Shown here: positions 46,400-58,206 of the stretch, piece after piece | How the letters are laid out: each line of letters opens with the position of its first letter | Position numbering within the stretch: position 1 is the first letter of the stretch | Source: Clonostachys chloroleuca | Taxonomy: Eukaryota; Ascomycota; Sordariomycetes; Hypocreales; Bionectriaceae | Assembly: GCA_037952775.1 (NCBI GenBank) | Contig: JBANAY010000003.1 | Coordinates: 10,974,001-11,038,000, forward strand | Direction: 5' to 3' | Length of the DNA: 64,000 nt | The notes under the pieces: model-generated | Seen by the model: only the letters and a program-made list of their open reading frames with translations | What the model was told of the DNA's origin: nothing | The model's database searches: none | Program-made: the position numbers and the translations under genes

Positions 46400-46831
46400 T
46401 TACTTCCGGTAGCACCGAATTGAGAAGTCGGCGCTTCCAAAATTGTTGGAAACATAAGACTGCGAACGACCTAATTTGCTTGTCAGTACTGGTTGTGGTT
46501 AATGAGGGCTTCCGCTCACATACACCAAGAGTCGAGTCGATCCTTGCTGGCCTGGTCATAGTCTCCAGCGGGGTCATATGTGCAGAGATGGCAGTTCCCG
46601 TAGAGCCCCAAGAAACACTCGCGAGAGGTCCAATTCGAACTAATTTCATGTTTGCATTAGAATTCTATCATGAGGGTTTACCATTAATAATAGTGAAGAG
46701 AAAACGTACTTGAGCTGGCGGCAAATTTCATTTATGCCTGCCTTTACACTATCACGGCTTTCACACCGGCATTGCCAAGCTGCCTCAACGGTGGCAATGG
46801 CCACAGTAGCGAGAATAACGGCGATCTTCAT
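46400..46831 (-). CDS. Small secreted eight-cysteine protein (effector-like)
   Basis: Rebuilt from three exons on the minus strand: 46831-46710, 46639-46524 and 46470-46400. Introns are 70 and 53 nt with donors GTACGT and GTATGT, branch sites CTAAT and CTGAC, and acceptors TTAG. Phases are consistent and give 102 residues. Residues 1-18 (MKIAVILATVAIATVEAA) form a signal peptide. The mature part of about 84 residues has eight cysteines (21, 23, 37, 49, 57, 60, 80, 99), consistent with four disulphides, and ends CYRK. TATAAAAG lies on the minus strand at 46937-46944, about 110 bp upstream. Such proteins act outside the cell as effectors, antimicrobials or wall-associated factors; nothing here decides which. 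The flanks hold two diverged fragments of a related-looking gene. Unrelated to its neighbours in function. Confidence 0.78.
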
Positions 46832-46936
46832 TGTTGTGTAGGATACGGGAGTGGGAGAAAAGTCAAAGAGTGAAAGAGATCAGGATTCTTACAGTGATTT
46901 CGTTCAACTTGGACCTCATATTGAACTGGGCCAGCC

Positions 46937-46944
46937 CTTTTATA
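46937..46944 (-). promoter_or_regulatory. TATA box of the eight-cysteine protein gene
   Basis: TATAAAAG on the minus strand, 106 bp upstream of the ATG at 46831. Confidence 0.55.
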
Positions 46945-48003
46945 TCTGTATTCTTGTCTCCGGAGGTTGCAGACGCATACGCCGCTGATGCATCAACCTG
47001 TTTACACGATCGGGCCATTTCTCATCCGTCTTAGCTTCTAGAACCTGCTGGCATGCAAACAGATCGTGGTCTTGCAGATGAGCAATGTTCTTGGGTACCT
47101 ACCACGTAACGTCCTCAGGATGTTCTGAGCAAAACCCCACGGCACGACGATATTCTGTCTCACGCGTCGGGCCAGAAAAGTGTATTTGGTCTGCCAGGGC
47201 CTATTCTTGAGCGCTTTCTAAGGGGCCTGGGCTAGGTAGCTTGACGATGAATGGGAAGAGGGGAGCAAGTTGCCCTGCCTCATCGACCGCTCTCGTGAAC
47301 CATTTACCCTTTATCATGTCTCATTGTAGTACCCGCGTCAATTAGACAAGGCCAAGGCGGACTAGACTTGGCCTCGAACATATCAGCGAAGCTTGACTCA
47401 GGGAAATGCAGGGATCCTCAAAAAATATGATAACAGCAGCATGTCGGGCCACGGCGGAGTAGACAGCACCTTCCAGGTTTCACTTGGATTTTTCATGTCA
47501 TGTTAGCGGGGCGCTATGGGGTTGGGAAGGGGCGTGATGTACGTATGGTAATAGAGCGACGATATGTGCCAAGGGAAGGGGGAAGTCACATGAATCGACC
47601 AACCTGACTCTTCTACTGGGCGTAGGGGCAGACACGGCGGTCCGACACTGCGGGACTGTCGTTTCGATCAGGAGGCGTCCTGCTCCTGTTCGCAAATTCT
47701 CTATTCGGCGAGTCAGGTACATTGCGAGGAGCGAGAAATGCACTTGGAGACAACTTGAAGGCTTATCCTACTCTCCTCGGGGAAGACATGAATAGGACCC
47801 TTAATTAAGGGAATGTGGTTGGGAAACGCCAAGTAGTAATAGCACCGAAAGAAGCAAACATAATTCTAAGATCTATTTTTGCATATTAGGGAAGGTTTAA
47901 ATTCAGAGATTAATTAAGTATAATACTCCATAGGTTCAAGATTTATATACATAAGCTTCTAATATACACCATTGCTGCTCAGTCGGCTCAGGCAGGGCAG
48001 GGT
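46945..48003. other. Intergenic region
   Basis: About 1.1 kb with no supportable gene. AT-rich near 47.8-47.97 kb. Confidence 0.5.
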
Positions 48004-48357
48004 CTAAAAGCAGCGCTGCTCAGGGAACCCTTCGGCACGAGCCTCCCGGCAGAACTGGTCAGCGATGCATCTGAGACAACCCAGTAGGGCAGCGTGTTCC
48101 GTCCAGCGTGCAGGAGGATCGACCACCCCACTACACAACCACTCTCCGGCACTGCCAGACTCTCTGCTACTTCGAAAAAAGGTAGCCAATGTCGGGCCGT
48201 TTGTGCTGAAGCTACTGTTAGGATCTGGAGAGTGAATCCTCTGAAAGGGTGAAGGATGGCGAATCCTGCCTTTCTGCGCCGCAATGACGATGTAAATAAA
48301 CAAGTCAATTCCAGGATTGGGCTTAAGCAAAAGTAAGCAGAGCCGATCTGGGGTCAC
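48004..48357 (-). CDS. Possible last exon(s) of a second cysteine-rich secreted protein
   Basis: A minus-strand frame closes with TAG at 48004 and ends RCIADQFCREARAEGFPEQR-Cys-Phe, reminiscent of the SWCRSQ...RCYRK ending of the eight-cysteine protein nearby. The frame is open to 48357 but has no ATG, so upstream exons are needed. A candidate is an exon near 48640-48555 whose translation MAGVKYLLYVGSVAVFMGVYA looks like a signal peptide and which is followed by a GTGAGG donor. I could not join these parts convincingly, so the gene may be broken. Nucleotides 48052-48111 are repeated at 45949-46008. Confidence 0.35.
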   Translation of the reverse strand: MTPDRLCLLLLKPNPGIDLFIYIVIAAQKGRIRHPSPFQRIHSPDPNSSFSTNGPTLATFFRSSRESGSAGEWLCSGVVDPPARWTEHAALLGCLRCIADQFCREARAEGFPEQRCF

Positions 48358-49714
48358 ATCATCAATATGGCCCGACTAAATACCCAAGTTCGACATCGAA
48401 TTGAATTGATGGCTATTCCTGCTCAGCTATGCATGACTCTAGTTAGACACATGTCACAATCACAGACTGAACTGAGATATCGATATGTAAACAGATCAGA
48501 TCAGATCAGCACCCTGCGGCATACAGTTGCTGTGGTCATATATTTCCCACCTCACCAAGATTGAAACATTATCTATCGCGTAGACACCCATAAATACCGC
48601 CACCGATCCAACATAGAGCAGGTATTTCACTCCAGCCATGAAACGCCTGTTACCCGTGGCCGCCCCAGGGCAGACACGCTTTGTCCGCAGAATAATCAAC
48701 AATCCAAGCAATAAGAGAATAAAGCAGCCCAATCAAATAATAAACAAACGACAACATCTCTGCAGCCAGCCCTCAGGGCCATGCTCGCATGACCCAAATG
48801 GATTCCAATGATGCTGTTGCGACGCCCCAAACACCCTGCTGTATGCCCCCGAACATCAATAATCATTAACGATCGCCCGCTTTGCCCAGGGAGATCTCAT
48901 GTCATAACTCGTTCCGCTCTATTGTAGATAAAGTCATTTCCCTGTCTTCCCTTCCCCTCTCTGGTTGAAATAGGCTGGGTGATCCCATATTAAAATGAGA
49001 GAGGAAGAATAATTAAAACTGTGTACCCGCGAAATCCCGACTTGAGAAAGAAACGAGTTGGCTTTCCCAAGTCCGAAAGCAGGTTGAATATAACGTGGGT
49101 TGGTTTTGTACAGCGTTCCCTTCAACTGTGCGCAGCAGGTTGAGGAGACCGCAAAACGTATGCGCCCCCGGACCAAAAAAAGAATTGTGTTGTGAAATGA
49201 TGATGATGAAAGACCATTGAAAAAACTAAAACCATAAGAAACAAACAAGCCGATTGAAGCGAAACGCGAGGTCGCAAAGAAGAGAGGGGAAAATGGCAAA
49301 AAAAAAAAAAAAAAAAAAAAAAAAGGGTCGAGGAAAGTGAAGAAGAATATTTGCCCATCCGGATGAGTGCATTTTCCAGCCTCGAGCAAATGAGCATGGC
49401 AGGTCAAGGCTGAAGATGCCTGTACTTCAGACCATGGTCTTGCCTAATAGAGATTGCTTGATGTGGTTGAAATAAATATGAAAAGAAAAAGAAAAAATAA
49501 TGTTTGACAAAAATGATTTTTTTTTCTTGCCGCTGAATTTTGTAATTTTTTTCTCACACGTCAGGAGTCAGCCGGTTATCACCCGTACGGATGTTCAACA
49601 TGAGAACAACTCATAGCAGGATGTAATCTTGCGCACAAATTGGGTTATCGAAGCTTCAAAGAGTCCAGGTCGCCATCACCATCAAATTCAGGCACATACT
49701 TCTCTCTTGGAGAG
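48358..49714. other. Intergenic region
   Basis: 1.36 kb containing a possible signal-peptide exon near 48.6 kb (see previous entry), the A27 run and AT-rich sequence near 49.5 kb that probably includes the 3' UTR of the zinc-finger gene. Confidence 0.45.
49298..49324 (+). repeat. Homopolymer A27
   Basis: Twenty-seven consecutive A (T27 on the minus strand), about 400 bp downstream of the zinc-finger gene stop. It could be a poly(A) trace of an old retroposition, but no retrocopy is seen beside it. Confidence 0.85.
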
Positions 49715-51671
49715 TTAGAAGGCCGGGAAGGCTACGGCAGGTGACTCCTGGCCCAGAAAGCCGGGAGCCGGTGAAGCGAATGAGCTGGAAGCCGTGGTTT
49801 CCCAGATCGGTGAAGAGTTGTCCTCAGTGAAAGACAGGTTGGCTGGTGAGTTTTCCAAGCTGATTTGTCCAGGAAAAGACATATAACCCTGAGATTCAGG
49901 CAGAGAGATCTCAGGTTGAACAAGGCCAGTCCACTCAGCAGTGACACCGCTCATGGCAGCAGCGACACCATCGAGACCACTGGGCTGGTTCTGGAGGCCA
50001 GACATAGGCTCAGGATCCTCTTTTTCGAGGTCCATGTCGTCAATCTCATCCTCGGGGCTTTCGGCCTCGTCCGAGGGGGATGCGGTTGCGCCCCCGCTGA
50101 TGACCGTGATCTTTTCATACCAGAGCTTCAGGTCGTCCATTGGGGGCCAGTTTCCGCCGGCCTTGCCTCCTCGTTTCTCATCGGCGCTCTTGGTTTTCCC
50201 ACGAGACAGCTTGGGAACAAAGTGAGCTCTGCGGAGATGCGCTGCGGCATTGTAATAGGCTCCGTATTGCTTGCCATTTTCACAGCTCTTGCAGCCTTTG
50301 AGTGGTGCTTTGGGCTGCACTTTGGACTTTAGGCCAACTGAGGCTGGGTCGCGGCATACGAATTTGATTACTTCGATAGAGTGCTTGGCATTGATGTGAC
50401 GCTGCAGCTCGTGGTCACCTCTGAATCCGCCAGGGTGCTCGGAACACTGGGTACAAAAGACACGGGGTTGCTTGCGACGCTGGTAGCCGAGCTTATTAGG
50501 TGCAACCTTGTTCTTCTTCTTGATAGCAGGTGGCGAGGCGTCCGACTCCTGTGGTTTGGGGACGATGCCTCTCTTACTGTTCTCGAGCACCTGTCTATGA
50601 CGCTCCTTGGCACGCCGCTCTAAATTGGATGCGTTAGAGCGGGTGCTGGAGGTGCTCTCGTTGGAGCCGATGCGCTCCATCTCAGCGGACAGGTCAGCGG
50701 ACAGGTCGCTGGTCAAGCTAGTGTCAAAGCTCGTGGGTGCATACGATGACAACGGTGCTGCATCCTGCAGGCTCGCACCAAGACCCAAGAGATCTTGGTT
50801 GGCTGCTGGGTGATGCTTTGAGCTTCCGTCTGACGATTGATTGAAGCTCATATTGGGGAAGAGCATGTGCTCGGAGCCGGTGGCGAAGATGGACTGCGAC
50901 GAGACTGTGTTGACCATATCAACAGCCCAATTCTGTCCGTTTTCAAAGGCGCTGTTCTGCCTTGACATGGGGCTCGGCGTATCGTGAGCCGTCACACCAG
51001 AGTACATGGAGGGACATGCCGAGGCGCCCTGAAAGAACTGGATATCGTTGGGTGCTAGAGGCCTTGTGGTTGCGAGATAGGTGCCCTCGTCTTCCGGGTA
51101 GTTGGCGATGAATTCCGCGGGGTTTACACCCACGCCGGGAAGCACATCGTTCTCCTGAATATTGGCGAGGCTCTGGTGAGAGGGTGAATGGTGATTCATG
51201 CGGGACTGGTCAGACGCAGAGCGGTACAAGGGCTGGCTTTCGAGCGGTGAGATAGGGCCAGTTGGGCGGAAGGGCATGGACTCGAAGCGGGCAGAGGCGG
51301 TTCTGCTCATCGAGATAGGCGATTGAGGCGAGTATACCCGATTTAGGCGTGCAACGCCCTTTGAGCTTTGGTTGGCATAATCCTGCTGTCGGCGTAAGAG
51401 GGCGATCGCATAAGAATGGAGGGCGGTGGCAGGGAGGAGCGATGACGGAGTGGAAGCAAATACGTACGCTAACAGTGCTGTAGCCCAACGTCGACTGGCT
51501 ACGGGCGAGGGGATTTACCCTCTGACTTTGGTGGATTGCATTGGTGAGCTGTGAGGAGACCGGCACATGGGACTGGGTCCTCAGAAGCTGAAGATGCTGG
51601 TGCTTAAGGGCACGGTTCTCTGCTTGACTTTGTTGAAGCTGTTTTCTAAGCAGCGCAATTTCGTCACCCAT
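49715..51671 (-). CDS. C2H2-like zinc-finger transcription factor
   Basis: Two exons, 51671-51468 and 51385-49715, with an 82-nt intron (GTACGT donor), giving 624 residues. Exon 1 encodes a short leucine-heptad segment (MGDEIALLRKQLQQSQAENR) that could form a coiled coil. A long Ser/Pro-rich region follows, then a basic segment ahead of two zinc-binding modules. The first is VFCTQCSEHPGGF with Cys379/Cys382 and His398/His403; the second is GCKSCENGKQYGAYYNAAAH with Cys433/Cys436 and His451/His456. The C-terminal part is acidic (EDEIDDMDLEKED) and may be an activation region. The finger pair matches a fungal family with a spaced, non-classical C2H2 arrangement, expected to be nuclear and DNA-binding. 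The acceptor is a tandem CAGCAG (NAGNAG), so an isoform one residue shorter is possible. Confidence 0.88.
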
Positions 51672-54600
51672 CGTTACGTGGCAAAGAATGGCAGGCAGAT
51701 CTGGAGAAATTATGGAGTATGTTTACAGCGAAGGTACTGTGCGGGCGGTAGTAGATGTCGCGGTGAGGTCGCAAACAGTGAGTAAGAATGTGGGTTTGAA
51801 AGACACGACGGGTGGAAGAGAAAAGTCGAGGCGAAGAACGAGAGCACTTGGATGGAAGGCGCCTTGGATTTTCGAAACTGTGGAGCGGGTCCGTCTGGGG
51901 AATCTTTGTCGAATGAGGGCAAGAGAGATCCTGCTGTTCCAGTCCTGTCTGGCAATGATTTGATGGGACGAGGACACAAAGTCGGATAAAGCGAAAGGAT
52001 CGTGAACGCAGTCGAGACTCGCGAAGATGGCGGAACAGGGAGATTAATAGCAATCTTCAGCACGGGCTGCCACTCATTGCACGAGGCTGTCAATCCCCAC
52101 CCGATGAACGGGGAGAACCTTGCTCATGCATGAAGCCTGGCGACGGGTGGGTGGGCTAGCGTCTTGGATTAGTACGTAACATGCACCTCGACCGATGGAA
52201 GTGGTGAAATAGCTCCAGATTCGATACGAGTTGGATAAGATTATGGTAGCCCGATACCGAGTCTCTTGGCCATCAGCTCATTCTGCCAATGGGGACGCGC
52301 GAAGATGGGCTGCTGACTGGAATGCCGGGTCTCTGTGGCCGTCTCACCTGCGGGAGCTGTCTGAGGCTCGCTCGGCCATCTCATGACATTGAATCAATCA
52401 GTTCTCAGCAGCAGCCAGTCAGAGCTAATGCCACATCGAATTGGGTGGGACAGTGGACGGCCGAGGGGGCTGTGCCCAGCTTCGGTGCACTTTGCAAGCC
52501 ACTGCCAGCACTACCACTCCCACGCCCGCGTCTGTGACAGCACCCAACCTCAGCTGAGCTGGCGCGACAGCTCCCACTGTAGCTAGCGCGCATTCTACTG
52601 TCCGGAGTCTCGAGATACCGGTGTGTGGGCCACTGGCATCCCACTGGCACCCTGGTCGCTTCCGCCTCAAGATCCAAATGATTGGTAGCCAGCTAGCCCA
52701 ACACATCCCGCCGCCGGGGGTGTGACGGGTCCACCTTCTGAATGGCTCAGACGCCGCCGCCGCCGCCATTCACAGCAGCGTCCGTTGCCCCCACACACCC
52801 ACTAGACTTTAGCAGAGCCCACGCTGGGACGGCATCCATTGTCTTCAGTTCAATGTTACAGGTATTGCTGCAAGTCGGCAGCCTGCTGCTACCGTCTCTA
52901 CGTGGTAGGCGAGCTGTCTCCGGCCGCTCAACTGCCATCGGCCTCCTGCATGCGAAGCGAAATGCTACAGTACACGCCCGACGCTTCATGTACGCCGCGC
53001 TGGCCAGAAGTGCATGCCCGCATCCCAGACGGCAAAGTCTAGGTGTGATCAGCGCCCGACTGAACTGACCTGTCTGGAGACTAACTGCTGACATGACGTC
53101 TCCGTGGGCCTGCTACTTCGTGCTAATGGCTCCTAACACCGCATGGCCAGACATTTAGCGCGTAGGTAAATAACAAACGTGTTATAGTGGCTGCGGCATC
53201 CTCGGACCGCTCCAGGTCAAGCGCTGCTGACACACACAGGAGTGTTGCAATCGAGACCGACAGGTTTGTGTGCAGGCTGGCTGCGTGTGATATTGAGCCA
53301 ACGTGGCTTGGATCTCGAACCGAGACAGGAGGCTACCGAAAGTGTCATCTTACCATTCAGTCCGATTTCGAACTATCGGCACCTCTTTGGCCTTTTACCG
53401 TGCCGCCCATCCCAGACTCGTATACCAGTCGCACCTGCTATCCCAACGCCACAAACGGCGAACTTGGGGCCATTTTCATATACTGGCAGTGTTGCTGTCA
53501 GTGTTATCCTCCTCTGCTTCTATGCTTCTGGGAGAAAAAAACTACGTAGCTGGTTCCATTTTGCTTCCTTTTCTCTTACACGAACGATTGATTTGCATCT
53601 GGCTGATCTCCGAGTATGGGGCCGTCCTCGGCCTCAAAATTATCGGCTCGCATTGACAAACTACGACACAAGAGACAAACTCCCCACCCACAAACTCACC
53701 GGTCCTACGATAGTGGTGGGGGGCGACCATCATGAAATGCAACGGCGCACTTAGTTTCTCGCGACGTCTCTTCTCTCATGCCAAAACCCAGCCGAGCCGT
53801 CTGGAAATGTGCAGGTCTAGGCGTCCTCGACGCTTCTGCGCAAAAGTGTATAGCTCCTATTGGCCGTGGCCTGCCGTCTGAGACGGGTGGCACACTGGCG
53901 CATTTGTGTGTCGTCTGCCGGCCCAGAAGCGACGAGACAGAAGGATGATGCATTATTATTGCACATTGCAGGCCTGCAATGCAATGCACGAGATTAGAGT
54001 AGGCAATGGTTGTTCTTACCATGGGGCCAACTGGGTCGTGGCCAATAAAACCGCCTCAAAAAGTGAGGCGGACGATGAGCTACAACCCCTGCTGCCCTCC
54101 ATTTCCTCTTCTGTGCAAGGACACGAAAGCAACAATCGAGTCATCATCATCTCCTGCACAGCACAGACCATCCCTCCAAGTTTGGCTACCAAAGGACCAA
54201 AGGACCCAAGCACTCAAACCCCTGCTGCCTTTCCCCCTAACCCACATGCGTGCAGTCCTGTCGACGATCCTCACCGATATGATCGACTATTCTCCTGAGA
54301 GCACCGCATGGCATCGCAGGCACAGCATCCACCCATATCAAACACAATAGCAGGACCCTGGAGCATGCCGGAGTATGTCCTCCCCGTCGCAGGCGGAACA
54401 CTCCGACCTAGTATCAGGAAGATCTCTGGCTCTCATTCTCTATGTCAATGCAGCGTTAAGACCAACTGTGCCATATTGATCTCGAACCAGTTCGTGGTAG
54501 ATGAGGCACAGCTAGACATCATCATCGATCTTGTGAACCAACTTTCCTACTACTTTCCTCTTTCCCCAAGCTCCATCCCACATCCTCTATCCTATCACAT

Positions 54601-56100
54601 CTCCACGTCATCTCACCTCTTCTTTTCATTTTCTTTTGGGGTTTCTACCCCGGCGCAGTCGATGTGTATCATAATATCAGGCTCATGTAAGTACCGTAAC
54701 TACGTACATATTTAAGTATGCATGTAAGTTGCATGGGCGCTAAACCTCACTGCGACGCTGTGCGCGTCGACGCCCAACATTCGGTGGTCAGAGCAAGGCA
54801 TCGGCAGCCTTTTCCATTCCGGCCGGGGCGCGGTATTGGGAGCAAGAGAGCGATTGGGCCGTGAAGCTCACGAGATCTCTGACGCTTAGGCTGGCATACA
54901 TGTCGTATGCACGAAACTACTCCGTGGTTGGTTGAAGTAAGCGGGAGGCTTTTCAGCCTCTTGCAGCGGTGCTTTCATGCATGACTTCCCGTTCGGTAAC
55001 ACCTGGCAGGGTGTCAGCGGACGTGGATCTAGGACTTGGTTGCATCGCCTTCGGCTCTTCAATATGTCTGTGATGGTGTCCTTGTTGGCAATTGATACTT
55101 TCCGGTTCAGGGTAGGTGGTAGTATGGAAGGCTGGCTAGCTCAGACGTGGCACTGCAACTCTCGATGGCACACATGACAGGAAAAAAGTATCCTGCAGGT
55201 GGTTGGGCTCATGGAAGCCATTGATCCTAGCAGAATGTGAAGGAGAGATTACCTGTCAATCAACTAGGATAGTAAAAACATACGACTACAGACACAACCA
55301 CTGTTGGAATAAGCGATGGGACAGCATCTAGCCGAACAATAGGGTAGGCAGAGCCCCAGATAAAATTAGAACTATGACCTTGAAGCTGTAGTTATGGCAT
55401 TCTCCCTTCACTGAAAAAAAATCAAAGATACGATTCTAGAACTGTAAATAATGAGATTAATTGCAAGTAAACGTGTCCTAATGTTTTTCTCATTGGCGAT
55501 CTATTGCCTGAGTGGCGTGATACCATGTGTGGACGCAGGCGATATTTAGAGATGACGCAGTCACTTTGGGCTGATATGAATGGAAAGATAGATAGATGCT
55601 ATCTGAGAAGTCATTTAGAGATTACCGTGATGTGGCGACGTATGGTGGCGTTTACGTAGTGCCATCCCTTTTGGTTGTTGCTTCTTGTCGCTCGAAATTG
55701 AATACCCCATTGCTCTGACCTTGGTACTAACACGCAGTGAGAGACACATGGCTCACTGTATTTTATTTGGCCTTCTTGACTTGCCTCCGGCACATTGTAC
55801 GCTTCGGTTACTTTAAAATCACATTCACCATGCCTTTTGAAGTTGGACATCGATAATCTTGGATAAGAAAGACTTCGATATATGTATTAATGCAGCTCTT
55901 TCCGAGCGCCACACTACCTGGTATATATAATTAATTTTCCATAAATTTTCATAATGCCAATTTTCAGATCATAATGCCGCCGTTGAAAGAAACCATCCCG
56001 AGGCATTGCCCCGGCCTTAGTTCCGTTTGATGTGGTACTTGTTCAGTTGTATTCATTGTGAGCTCTCCTTAGTATAGGAAGACGGCAGACCCGTTGGCAT
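51672..56100. other. Intergenic region, about 4.4 kb
   Basis: Contains the promoter of the zinc-finger gene on the left, with a pyrimidine-rich leader on its sense strand. No firm gene. A weak minus-strand ORF lies at 55611-55850, listed separately. Confidence 0.5.
55611..55850 (-). CDS. Doubtful 79-residue ORF
   Basis: ATG at 55850 to TAA at 55611, intronless. Composition is protein-like (mixed charge, three Cys, Trp, Tyr) rather than low-complexity, and it lies in an AT-richer setting than its surroundings. No signal peptide, motif or recognised homologue. It could be an orphan gene, a 3' exon of a larger gene, or chance. Confidence 0.28.
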   Translation of the reverse strand: MSNFKRHGECDFKVTEAYNVPEASQEGQIKYSEPCVSHCVLVPRSEQWGIQFRATRSNNQKGWHYVNATIRRHITVISK

Positions 56101-56616
56101 TTACAATGCCATCACAGCAACACCCACGGCCGCGGCCGCGGCCATGAACGCCCCCGTCTCCCGCGCGGCGCCGCCCTTGCTTGAAGTGGTAGCAGCGGCG
56201 CTGGCAGAACTGCCAGATGAACTGGTCCCAGACGTGGTCTGCTGGGCCAGGAAGGAGCTGGCGCATTGAAAGTCCATGCTGATTCCATTGTCGCCGAGGG
56301 CGGGGCATGCCGAGGTCAGGGACGCCACCTTGTCCTTGTTCTTGGAGTACCAGGAGGAGACCTCAGAGGCGAAGCTGGAGACCGCGCTGCTCAAACTGGA
56401 TGGGTAGCTGATGGCGCACGAGTCGGTGCCGGTGCCGACGGAGATGTCTGTGGCAGAAACAATATTGTCAGGAACAGCAGGGAAATCGGTGATGATGTTC
56501 CCGAGAGCTGAGGCACAGGCAGAGGGGTTGATGTCCGTCTGCCGAGCGGCGAGATGGGGAACACCGGCTGCAGCCGTGGCTGCCATGGCAGCGAGGGCAA
56601 GAATCTGGTATTGCAT
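56101..56616 (-). CDS. GPI-anchored four-cysteine surface protein
   Basis: Intronless, 171 residues, ATG at 56616. An upstream in-frame ATG at 56748 is rejected because it lies next to the TATATAAA element (56732-56739 on the minus strand), which should be promoter. Residues 1-18 (MQYQILALAAMAATAAAG) are a signal peptide. The mature domain has four cysteines (34, 67, 104, 118) in the pattern DINPSACASALGNIITDFP...DSCAISYP...SACPALGD...FQCASS. It is followed by a Ser/Thr/Ala linker and a C-terminal hydrophobic tail after SSKGGA, as in GPI-anchored proteins. It resembles fungal proteins annotated infection-structure-specific or GPI-anchored small cell-wall proteins. Predicted location is the plasma membrane outer leaflet or wall; function is structural or adhesive at best guess. 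Confidence 0.82.
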   Translation of the reverse strand: MQYQILALAAMAATAAAGVPHLAARQTDINPSACASALGNIITDFPAVPDNIVSATDISVGTGTDSCAISYPSSLSSAVSSFASEVSSWYSKNKDKVASLTSACPALGDNGISMDFQCASSFLAQQTTSGTSSSGSSASAAATTSSKGGAARETGAFMAAAAAVGVAVMAL

Positions 56617-56731
56617 CTTGAAGGCGATGATTGTGGCAAGGAGTCTCTGCACACAAATTTGATTTTCTGGATTACAACCGATTGAGAACAAATGTGTCTG
56701 TAGTGTTAGACGGGCACCTCTCCTACTTCTA

Positions 56732-56739
56732 TTTATATA
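56732..56739 (-). promoter_or_regulatory. TATA box of the GPI-anchored protein gene
   Basis: TATATAAA on the minus strand, 116 bp upstream of the ATG at 56616; it sets the start choice for that gene. Confidence 0.55.
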
Positions 56740-58206
56740 GGAGCTCATTCTTGCTTGGGTGAAGGTTCAGCTAGCATACCTCTAGTTTCCCTTCAGCCCC
56801 AGGAATCCCGACTGTTCTTGACCGTTCGGGACCCGTTGCGGTAGAGTCTAGCCGCAATGGCCCTGCAGGCGCATTACTTCCTGCACGTCGCCGAAATTAA
56901 CCGTTTTGAAATGGCCTTGGAGAGGTGAAAGCCGGCCGCGCGTCATTCTTTCCATGTTTACTGGGAATTTGAACTCTCAGCTGTGGTAGCTTGACGCCTC
57001 GCGCGACACTCCCTCGTCCTTCTGGTTGGCTCCTTAGTGTTGCTAGGTAGGCACTGAATAATCAAGCAACCTTGTAAAATAGCATTGCGGGAGATACCAA
57101 CACCCAAGAAGACGGTGATAGTCTTTGTTCGCAAGAGTTCGACTGAATGAGTTTTCGTAGCTAATAAATGGTGGCCTGGCCTGAGATCCTGCAGCCAGGA
57201 TGAAATGGATGGAGACACAGGTCTCGACACGGCCGTAAACCAATTGAACCAACAGCTTCAACGTAGGTCGCGGCCACAGTATCTGTGGCGGCTGCTAGGC
57301 TGCTCCGCCTTAAGCTTAGCCCAGTGCAGTCAAGTCAAGTAACATACCATAGCAGCAGTAGTGTCGGAAGTTTTTGAAGAACAGGATTGATTGAATTGTG
57401 CTGCAGGTCTTATGCAGAATATCCGAAAAAGAGGTCTGTTTATTGGCATTTCCTAGCTTGCGATCCCACAATTCGTGATCTTCAACCTATGGCTATTGAA
57501 GACTGCTGAGGGGTTATGAGAAACACTCTGGATTGTTTAGAGGAAGGTTGATAATACAGTCCGTTCTTCATTGCGGGAAGTTATTAATTGAGAATATGTA
57601 CCTGTGTAGGGTAGAGATGAGAGGTATGGCATACGCACCTGATTTGCTGTCAATACCTAGGTACCTAAGATACCGTGGGTATTGTGAATATGGCCGAGAG
57701 TTGGGCGAGTCTGGATGAATAGTAGCATTTCATTGTGCTAGTGAAATGGCCCAAGCAGGGCTCAACTTCTTTCCAATGCAAGAAAGATGGTTGGCTTGAC
57801 AGGTGGACCAAAACTAAAACTGTTCATACAAAGTTTACAAACCGCATCAAACTTAGGTAGATTATTCAAACAGATCACGTGTCAATCATGTCTCAATAAG
57901 ATGAAGCTCCTCGACTTATTAATATCGGCAATTGGGAAAGAATGACGTTACACCTCTGATGGTGTTTCCTATTTGGGACCTGCGGCGACAGGCCTTAAGT
58001 CGGCTAAAGCTCGGCCGCGGTACCTACAGCGAGTACATGACACTTTGGCAGGTCAATGGAGTTGTTGGCCACAAACAAGGTCCGGACAAGTCATGCCAAT
58101 GCATGTTCAACCACCCCGTGTATAGTTATTACTATAAACCCAAGATCCAGCCGAAGATCCAGCCGCGGAGTCTATGCGACAACGGGAATAGCGATACCGT
58201 GGCACC
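56740..58206. other. Divergent intergenic region
   Basis: 1.5 kb between the divergent GPI-protein and YOS9 genes. No supportable ORF. Confidence 0.6.

Noticed and set aside
56617..56748. N-terminal extension of the GPI-anchored protein from the ATG at 56748
   Set aside because: This places the TATATAAA element inside the coding region and buries a good signal peptide 44 residues in.
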